Shown here piece by piece: positions 1 through 9,400 of a stretch of DNA of 64,000 nucleotides; position 1 is the stretch's first letter; every line of letters begins with the position of its first letter. The stretch is from Tritrichomonas musculus (Eukaryota; Parabasalia; Tritrichomonadida; Tritrichomonadidae): NCBI GenBank assembly GCA_039105265.1, contig JAPFFF010000047.1, forward strand, positions 124,001 through 188,000, written 5' to 3'. The notes beneath the pieces are model-generated. The model was not told the origin of the DNA. It made no database searches and was given only the letters and a program-made list of their open reading frames with translations. The translations under genes and the position numbers were made by a program.

Positions 1-117
1 TTATTTAAATAAATTTGAAAATGTTATGGACATTTTTGAAAGAAATTACATTTAAAAAATTAATATGAAATTATATTTAAGTAAAAGATTTGAAATCTTA
101 TAAAAATAATCATCAAG

Positions 118-1576
118 AACACATACAATATTGGTATCAATATTTTGACATTCTAATAAAAGCAAAACAATATCAACATTTTCTTTTTCAACAGCAATAA
201 ATAATGGTGTTTTATGAAAAGTTAATCAAAATTTCATTAAATTAATACATAAAATTTCATTTAAAAATATGTTGAAATTGAATTAAAAAAAAAAACGTCA
301 AATTGAATAAAAATATTTAATATAAATTGAATTAATTGAATTAATATTGAATTCCATTTGAAAAATTGGTATCAAAACAGCATTGAAATATATAAATTTA
401 AATTGGATAAAGATAAATAAGTTTGAAATCCAATTAGAATATTTTTGGTGAATTTTATTTAAATATTAAATTTTTTTAATTGTATCAGAATATTTACTTG
501 TAAAATTGCATTAAAAAAGCTGTAAAAATCATATGAAACACTTTTTTAAAAAATTTCATTAAATACAGTAAATAGAATATCATTAATTTATCATATTTCA
601 AATTGAATTAATAAACAATTATAATTGTATTTAACAAATTGATTTGAAATTGCATTTAAAAATACTAATACAAATTTTATTAAAAAAATTAAATTAAAAT
701 GTAATTCAAAATATATAATGAAACGGCATTGAAATATAAAGCAAGGAAATTTGATTAAAAAAAATACATGAAATATAATTTAAATATGAATTTGTTAACT
801 GAATAAAAATAATAAAATCAAAATTGAATTAAAATCACAATTTTAAAATTGTATAAGTTATATAAACTAAAATACCTAATAAATTTACATCAATGTTTTT
901 ATTTGTCAATAAAAGTTGAACTATTTCAATATTTCCATTTTCAACTGCCATATGAAGAGCTGTTTTATGAAAAAAACAAATAATTTCATTAATCTTTTTT
1001 AAAAATTTCATTTGAAAATTATATATAGAATTGAATTCAAAACAATTATTATAAATTGAGTAAAAAATTAAAAATAAAATTTCATTCCAAAATATAAATA
1101 GAAATTATATTAGAATAATATTATTTAGAATCTCATTAAATTTTTTTTTAAAATTTCATTTATAAAATAATTTGAAATATGATAAAATATCTTCGATGGA
1201 AATTGTATAAATATAAAATTTTTGAATTTTATAAACTTTACATTATTGAATTTCATTAAAAATTATAATGCTTGAATGGAATAAAAAATAATGAATTTTA
1301 ATTTCATTAAAGAAATTAATTTGGAAATTGAATAAAAATTATCAGCTTCAAACGTAATGATATTATTTGTGTAGAAATTGAATTTAAACATTCAAATTAA
1401 AATTGAATAAATACGTTTAATATAAAATTGAATGAAAATTATTAATATAAAAATTTTATGAAAAACAACTAATAAAACATTCATACAATTAATATCTAGA
1501 TCTTGATATGCTAACAAAAGCTGGACAATTTCTACATTCCCACTTTCAACAGCCAAATGTAACGCTGTTTGATAAA
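118..1576 (-). pseudogene. Three isolated ankyrin-repeat islands downstream of a DUF3447 gene
   Basis: On the minus strand three stretches of about 30 codons each read as a good ankyrin repeat. They lie near 1484-1576 (QTALHLAVESGNVEIVQLLL), 880-973 (KTALHMAVENGNIEIVQLLL) and 118-216 (TPLFIAVEKENVDIVLLLL). They are in order behind the DUF3447 gene at 1897-3033 and probably once formed, or still form, its ankyrin tail. Between them lie roughly 500 to 670 bases of AT-rich low-complexity DNA full of AATTTCATTAAA-like and AAATTGAAT-like words, with stops in all frames. Just after each island, in minus orientation, is a GTATxx hexamer (GTATGA, GTATTT, GTATGT). An ACAG lies close to the start of two of the islands. 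They may be decayed exons or exons separated by long AT-rich introns; the sequence cannot decide. The rest of 1-1896 shows no other gene. Confidence 0.6.
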
Positions 1577-1896
1577 TATAATTTTATTTTAATTTCATTT
1601 AAATATAAAAGTTTGACTTCATTAAACTATTCAATCATGAACTGTATTCAATCATTCCTTTTAAAATTTCATTTTAACAAAATGCTATAATCTCATAAAT
1701 TATTGAAATTATGAATTTTATGAAAAATTTTATTTTAAAATATCATTTAAAAACATGATTTTTAATTTCATTAAAACTTCACATTCCAAATTGAATTCAA
1801 ATAATTTGAATGAAATGATATGAAAAAATAAATATAAATTGTATTAAAGAGAATAATTTTTGAATTTCATTAAAAACATTCATTTTAAAAATATCA

Positions 1897-3033
1897 TTAA
1901 ATAATATAATTTTGGAATGTGATTAAAAAATTAGAATCATTAATTGAATTAAAAAATTGTTTTAAAATTCTTATCGCATTTACATCAATTTTGGTTTGCT
2001 GCATCAGTAATTCAACAATGAAGAAATAATCATAATGGCATAAATCGAAGAATGCTGCTTCATTAATTGATTCTTTTCTGATAAATTCGAAATTATAATA
2101 TTTGAAACTTTTTATGAAGATTTCGAAACATTTTTCTTCATTATTTTGATAAAAACTGTTTTTGATAAAGTGAGTAAATTCAATATGATGACATTTAATT
2201 GATTCTTTCAAGAACTTGTCAAAGTTTTCATCATCTGGATGAATTTGATTATCTTTCAAAAATTGAAGCAGCTCTGAATTTTGACTATGAATTGAATATT
2301 GCCATAACGATGGAGTCAATTCAATTCTCTTTGAATTCAAAAATTTGAAAATTTGCATTGATCCAAAAAATGATGCATATTCAATCAACGAAGGCTCTTT
2401 GTCAATTAAGAAAGAATTTGTTTCAAGAAAAGATGGTTTTATTTTAGTTTTCAAATCCAAGTTGGCTTTTTCAATGAGTGCTATGAATTCATCTAACGAA
2501 TCTTTTCGAATCAGTTCACATAGAAGATCATCATTCTCACCAATTTTTCTTTTTTCTTCAATATCTTTTGGTATTTCTTTTGAAATCTTTTTGGCAGTTT
2601 TCTCGTCGTAATATTGCTTCATTTCAGGCCAAAAATATTTGACCTTGTTGGCTGTATTTTTGATTGTATTTGCAACTGATTCATCAATAGTTATGATCTT
2701 TTCTTCAACAAGGAATAATAATATTTTATTGTTGCTCTTGAAAATATTGAACGTTTCGTAGTTAGAATAATATTTTTTGATCGAATCGCGAAAAACTAAT
2801 ATAATTTTAAAAATTTTGTCGAAAAAATTTGGCCCTCGATGGTGATAATTGCTTACATTTAACAACAAATAAAGAACTGATTTGAGCTTGTGCTGATTAT
2901 TAGCGATTTTTTCATCATCAAATATCTTGATTAATTTATTATATTGGTCATTAGTGCTTTCTTCGTTTTCAACATACTTTAAAAAAGTATTTTGAATTTC
3001 TTTCATCTTATTTAGATAATTTTCAATCTCCAT
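1897..3033 (-). CDS. DUF3447/ankyrin-type protein
   Basis: This is a 378-residue protein of the DUF3447 family, an ankyrin-like helical repeat domain greatly expanded in trichomonads. Its cellular role is unknown; ankyrin folds usually bind other proteins. It shares a chain of motifs with the genes at 29143 and 46911: MEIENYLNKMKEIQ at the start, RGPNFFDKIFKI near residue 66, the KRKIGENDDLLCELIRKDSL block near 160-180, PSLIEYASFFGSMQIFKFL near 214-232, and ESIKCHHIEF near 272. The ATG at the end of the frame matches the starts of the paralogues. It ends soon after an ankyrin-like LLMQQTKIDVNA, where paralogues continue, and ankyrin islands follow downstream. The annotated stop may therefore be a truncation or an unspliced end. 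The family assignment is firm; any function is inference. Confidence 0.85.
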   Translation of the reverse strand: MEIENYLNKMKEIQNTFLKYVENEESTNDQYNKLIKIFDDEKIANNQHKLKSVLYLLLNVSNYHHRGPNFFDKIFKIILVFRDSIKKYYSNYETFNIFKSNNKILLFLVEEKIITIDESVANTIKNTANKVKYFWPEMKQYYDEKTAKKISKEIPKDIEEKRKIGENDDLLCELIRKDSLDEFIALIEKANLDLKTKIKPSFLETNSFLIDKEPSLIEYASFFGSMQIFKFLNSKRIELTPSLWQYSIHSQNSELLQFLKDNQIHPDDENFDKFLKESIKCHHIEFTHFIKNSFYQNNEEKCFEIFIKSFKYYNFEFIRKESINEAAFFDLCHYDYFFIVELLMQQTKIDVNAIRILKQFFNSINDSNFLITFQNYII

Positions 3034-3489
3034 TTAGTCTAATCAGGTTTTTTTATTGGATATAAAAATAAATTTTTTATTTATCAGAAAAAAAAATGAA
3101 ATTGTATTAATTGAAAAATGAATATTAAATAGCTTGGAATTGAAATATTTTACTATTAAAAAATTGTAATTTATAATTGTTTTATATATGGTTATTTATA
3201 TATATATTTCAAAATATAGATTTTTTTCAATATTTTTTAAGATATTTTGATATTTCAAAAGTTATTTTTCAATTGAAATATTGAATTGTTTATTTTTTAG
3301 CGGTATTTAATAAATTCGAAAATAAACATGAATCTTTTGTTTTTTAATTAAAATCATATGCTTATGATTTTTTTTAAATTTCTACACTTGTGTAAAGTGG
3401 AAAATTCTTTTATTACCCTTGGTTCGAAATCCTTGGATTGCTTTTTTTTTTTTTTTTTTTTAATATGGCAGATTAATCTAATCATATTA
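3034..3489. other. AT-rich spacer between divergent genes
   Basis: This spacer lies head to head between the DUF3447 gene and the large LRR gene. It is AT-rich with short TATA runs around 3185-3215 and a poly-T run near 3440-3461. The long frame to the right could be extended upstream to an ATG at 3358, but that adds a Phe-rich segment read through the poly-T run, so I treat it as spacer. It must hold both promoters; I could not pick a convincing initiator. Confidence 0.5.
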
Positions 3490-6400
3490 ATGGAAAATAA
3501 TAACAGCGAACATGAAGACGATTTTGTACAAATTCAAGAGAGAATACCTAATAGTCATATTTTGATATACAGAGATCAAGAATATCCGATCAATTTTGAA
3601 CTTTTAAAATATTCATCCAAATATTTTTATGATCATCAGAATGAGATTATGTGTAACAACAGAATTGAACTCGTCAATTATGATCCAGACGGAAACATAC
3701 CCGACCTATCTCCCAGTAGTATTGAAACGTTTATCAAATATATTAATCGAGAACAAATTCGTCTGACAAACGAAAACATCAGCACCTTGAATTACCTAGC
3801 TCATAAATACGAAATGGACGAATTAATTAGAAGCACTGAGAGGTACATCGAGCGCCATCCAGAAGCTTGTCTCTCAATTCTTACAATTCACCAAAACGAT
3901 GGTCAAATTTCAACCGGTATTTATGAAACAATTATCGCAAGAAACCTAAATGATTACATTAATAATGAAGAAATGCTGGACCTTCAAGTTCCGACCATTT
4001 ATCGTATTTTGGCCAAAAACACTAATGAAATAAATTTGAATGAAAAAATTGAAAAGAACAACTTTTTGTTAAAAACTTTAGACAAATATGGTCGTGAGGC
4101 GTCTGCTCTGTTTGAATTTGCCGACCTTGATGATCAAGAAAACGATTTTTTTGAGATATTGCTTGATAAGTATATAGACGTTTTTGACTTTAGTTTCATC
4201 GGCTCAGCAGTTCTGAGCGAGTTACTCAAAGAGAGAGAAAAAAGAAAAACTGAGAGAAAGATGCATGAGGAAGATAAAAGATCGTTGGAAGAAAACCACA
4301 ACAGATTGAAAAAGCAACAAATGCTGGCGATAGAAAATTTGAAACATGAAATATTGGAGAGAGAGAATCAAGAAAAAATTGTATTTAAAGAGCATCAGTC
4401 AGAAAAAAACGAATTAAACAAAAAAATTGAGGAAATTAACATGGAAAAGGAAGGATTAATGAAAGAAATAAACAAATTAAATGAAGAAAACATTGATCTT
4501 AAAAAAGAAATTACAAAATTAAGAGGAGAACTTGAAGATAAGCAAAAGGTAGAAGAAATGCAGAATCAAGCACATCAAGCAGAAGTCAACAAGCTAAATG
4601 AAAATATTGAACAAATAAATAAAGAAAAAGAAGAATTAAAGACTAAAGTACAAAAGTTAAATAATAAAAACATTGAAATAGATGATCTTAAAAGAGAGAT
4701 TAACGAATTAAGAATAGAGCTTGAAAATGAACAGAAAGAAGAAAAAATGTCAAAACAAATGCATCAGCCAGAAGTTATAGAATCAAATGAAGAATTTGAA
4801 CAAATAAAAGAGAAAGTGCCGAAATCTAATAAAAATGACGATCTCGATAATGACGAGAATCAAGCAGATGATGATGATGAAGCCAAAAAGATAAAGAATG
4901 AAAAGAAGAAGAAGAAAAGTAAAAAACCTAGTAAAAAAAGAGCTAATAAACGGAAGAATATGAGATCACGTATGAGGAGACCGTCAAATAAAGAAAAAGA
5001 TATTACCACAGAAGAAGAGGAAGAGAAAAGTGAAACAAATGCATCCAGAGATGATAACATAAATATAAAAGAAAATATGGAAAAAGGACCAGAAATAGAA
5101 GAAGAGGAAGAGGATGTGGATGCCAATGTTAGTGAAAATGGACAAGAGGAAGAAGATAGTAATAATGAAAAACTAATTAAAAATGATGAGAACAATAGTA
5201 TTGTGAATGATGCTAATAACGATGATGTTAAAGAAGAATCAGCCAAAGAAGATGAGAATGATTTTTTGTATGATGAAGATGAAAAAGATAAAGATAAAGA
5301 TAGTGATAAAGATAAAGAGACAACCAAAAGAGAAGAAGTAAATAACAGTAAAGAAGAAGAAAATCCAGAGCAAGAAACAGTTGCATTCAAAGATGTAAAT
5401 GGTATTAGTTATGAAATCTCACTAAAAAGCCAAACAGCAAGCGTTAGTGAAGCGCCAAAGGTTAAAACATCAATTGAGATTCCACAAACTGTCAGATATC
5501 ATGGTCAATTATATGGTGTCACAAACATAAATGACGGAGCTTTTTCAAACACGGAAATTGAAGAACTTTTTATTCCATCAAGTTTTACCACATTATCGCC
5601 AAACTGGTGCTCTGGAGCTACTAAACTAGCCAAAATTATAGTTGATCAAGGCAACAACTTCTTTCATATTGATAGAAACGGCTTTCTTATTTATGCTCCA
5701 AAGCAAGATAATGACCACGGGCCGAATGAACGCAGGGAAATCCTTTTTGCACCACGAAACATAAAACATGATTATTATTTCCCTAACGAAATCACTAGAT
5801 TTGGGAACTATGCATTCTTCAAAAGGGAAGAACTTGAACAATTTAAATACAATTCATCGCCTGTCAAAAAGATTGAATTTGGCGATTTCTGCTTCAGTAA
5901 ATCCAAAAAACTTTGGAAATTAGAAATTGAGTGTGAAGAATTGAAAATTGGAAGTAATTGTTTCAAAGATTGCACATCACTTTCATATACATCTTTTAAA
6001 AACTTAAAAAGGGTAACTATTTGTGCAAATGCGTTTATGAATTGCACAAAACTTATAAGTATTTGTTTCAATTCTTCATTTAAGATTGATCTATTTGATA
6101 ACTGCCTTCACGCACAGCAAAGTTTACAATCAATTTCACTCACGACGAGCGAATTAAGCATTGGAAATGAATGCTTTACTAACTGTAATAACCTCTCATC
6201 AATATCATTATGCGGTTTGAATAAAGCAAAAATTGGAGTTCGTGCATTGGCTGGATGCGTGTCTCTCGAAAAGTTCGAATTAACCACTCGGTCTGAGTTA
6301 GAAATTGGTGATTTTTGCTTCTCAGGAGCCAAAAAATTGCACACCGTTGATATCAAATACAATGACAAATTGACATTTGGCCAAAGTTGCTTTGAAAATT

Positions 6401-9400
6401 GCCCAGCACTCTTCTCTGTCTCAATCAAAAACGATAGTAATGTAAATCCAGTTAGTGATCAAAGTTTTATAATATCCAGCAATCCTTTTGCAGGATGCAA
6501 ATCTTTAACAAATGTGACATTAACATCAAATTCAACTTTAAACTTATTCAGCAAATCCTTTAAAGATTTGTATACTCTCCAGTCAGTTGAATTAACAGGG
6601 AATAAAATTATCATTGGCGACAACTGCTTTGAAAATTGCTTCAACATTCAGAAAAAATATAACGATAAAAGTCCACGAAATATCATAATTAAATCAGCTT
6701 CGCTTGTTGAAATTGGCAATCAGTGCTTTAAAAAATCAGGCTATCTTGAATCAGTTGAAATTACTGGCATGCAAATTAACATTAAAAAAGAAAGTTTCTT
6801 AGGATGTATTTCATTGTCTTCATTTTCCATACCTAATTTGCAAGAAAGACCGATCATTGGAATAAAAAATGATGATAAATTTGTCCTAGGAGAGAATTGC
6901 TTTGAAGGCTGCTCTTCACTTTCCAAATTTGTTTGTGAAAAACTATGCAAAGCTCGTATCTGCAAGCAGGCATTCAAAGGGTGCAACAAATTAGAAGAAT
7001 TCTCTTATACTCATGCAGCAACAGTTATAATTGAAGATAAATGCTTTGTAGGATTGAATAATTTGAAATCAATACTTATTCAAAGTGATGTTGTTAATTT
7101 AAATAATAACTGGATCAGTAACTGCCTCTCAGTTTACTCTGTCACAATCGAGAGTAGCCAGCATATTGAAGTTCTAAGCCGATGGTTCCAAAAATGTAAT
7201 TCGTTAGCTAGCATCACGCTAATCTGTGATGCTAATCTCATTTTAGCTGAAGGATGCTTTTCAGGGCTTTCAAATCTCCAGACCCTTGAAATTAAATCTG
7301 GCCAAATTACAATTGAAAATAATTGTATCAATAATTGTTTCTCTTCACAAGACTACAAGAAGAATTCTAATTCTGATTCTTATTCTAAAAATTATATCAA
7401 ACTTATATCTAAATCTAAAGTTACAATTGGAAGTGATAGTTTTAATGAATTGCCTTATCTTGGATCAGTTGAAATATCAGGAGATCAAGTTAACATTGGA
7501 AATAATTGTTTCTCACTCAAGAAAATTGACAATTTCGCCCATTCCATAGAAAATATAAAAATACATTCAAATAACGTTAGAATAGAAAACAACTGCTTTG
7601 ATTGTTTATGCTCTCTCAAATCATTCAATATCCAAAGCAAACAAGTCATCATTGGTAAAGAATGCTTCAAAAAATGTGATTCGCTTTCATCATTTTCTAT
7701 TCCAGATCCATCAGAAATATTTCTTGATTCACAGCTATTTGAAGAATGCTCTAATCTCAAAAATCTTCAATTAAAATCATCATTTATAATCAGACTTGGA
7801 TTGAACTGTCTCTCTAACTCTACTGGAATTGAAAAGGTTTCATTGGAAAGCAAGGAAGTTTACATCGACAAAGGTTGCTTCTTTGGCTGCTCATCGCTAG
7901 CTGCTTTTCAAATTACGAATTGTGAGCAAATCATAATTATGGATAATGCTTTCCTTGGATGCAATAAGCTTGCATCTGCTTCGCTTAATGCATTAAAATT
8001 CACCAAACTGGGAAATTCGTGTTTTTCAGAATGTGCTAGCCTCCAATCAATTAATCTTAGCACTCCAAATGTTGAATTTGGTGACTCATGTTTCAAGCAA
8101 TGTGCAGCACTTACATCAGTTTTATTCAACAAATATATGTATTCAAGCACGTCTAGAGCAACAAATCGTGTTAACTTTCAAATCGAAAGCGTAGCAATTG
8201 GTAAAAATTGTTTTGAAGGTTGTAGCTCGCTTTCGTCTTTTAATTTATCTGAAGTTGGAAAAGTCAAAGTCGATTCGCAGGTATTTAAGGATGCAGCTGC
8301 CCTACAATCAGTTGATATAGCTGGTGAAAAAGTAGTAATTGGAGAAAATTGCTTTGAGAATTGCTTCAATAGAGACATCACAGTCAAATCAAATTCATCT
8401 GTTGAAATAGGAAAAAGCTGCTTTATTGGATCAAAACATCTTGGAAATGTCACATTTTCAGGAGGACAAATCATTTTGGGTAGCGATTGTTTTAATAACT
8501 GCACTTCTCTTAAAAACTTTACTCTTGAAAATTTTGTTTATGTTGAGCTTGGTGCCAATTTATTGACTGGATGCAATCCATCATACTTCACAGCCACACC
8601 GTCATCAAATATCAGTCTTGATAATTATTTTGAATATATTGCCGACCTAGAATCAGATGATTCTGGCCGACTTATCCTTGTTCAAAAGAAAGGATCGGAT
8701 GATGTTTTTGCTGCAAAAGTTATAAATAAGAGACTTCAATTATCTTACGATAAAAATAATTTCCTGCAAGAGATGATTTTATCCACAAGGATAAATTATC
8801 CTGTGATTGATAATGTGATTGGCTTTTCGTTGAAAGATTTTAATAACGAAGACTGGCCAACGGTTATCACGAAGCATCCAGGAAATATTTCACTTAAAAA
8901 TGCAATGAAAAACGCCAATCTTTCCGGAACACAAAAGCACATTATTCTGCTTGGCACAGCGCTTGGAATGAAGTATCTTCATTCAGAAAAAATTCCTCTA
9001 AATAGCTTAACAACAAACAAAATCTTTCTCGATGAAGAATTCCGTCCTCACATAAAATTCTATGGATGCCATGGAGAATATAAACGAGAGAATTACAAAA
9101 TGGATGCTCGAGCATTTATATTAATTGCATATGAATTGATAACGGGACAACCTCTAAAAGATAAGTCAAATTTGCAGTTGATCAAAGATGACAAAATTCG
9201 GGAGTTTTTCAATAAATGTATTGTGTCTAATAATTCAATTGAATTCAAAGATATTTTAGCAGAGTTCACTAATGAGCAGTATAGTCAACTTTTTGAATCT
9301 AATGATCAGGAAATTGCGTCTTATCTTAAAGATTTTGGTATCAGTCATTTAACAATTCGAATCAAATTCACTAATATTTATTATAATATATCAAGAAGCA

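Noticed and set aside
3358-3489. Upstream extension of the large LRR gene with a Phe-rich hydrophobic stretch resembling a signal peptide
   Set aside because: The stretch is a translated poly-T run, and trichomonad leaders are very short; the ATG at 3490 begins protein-like sequence.
4860-5390. Ser/Leu-rich minus-strand frame of 176 codons
   Set aside because: It is the complement of the Glu/Lys/Asp-rich low-complexity part of the large LRR gene, so it is long only because of codon bias.
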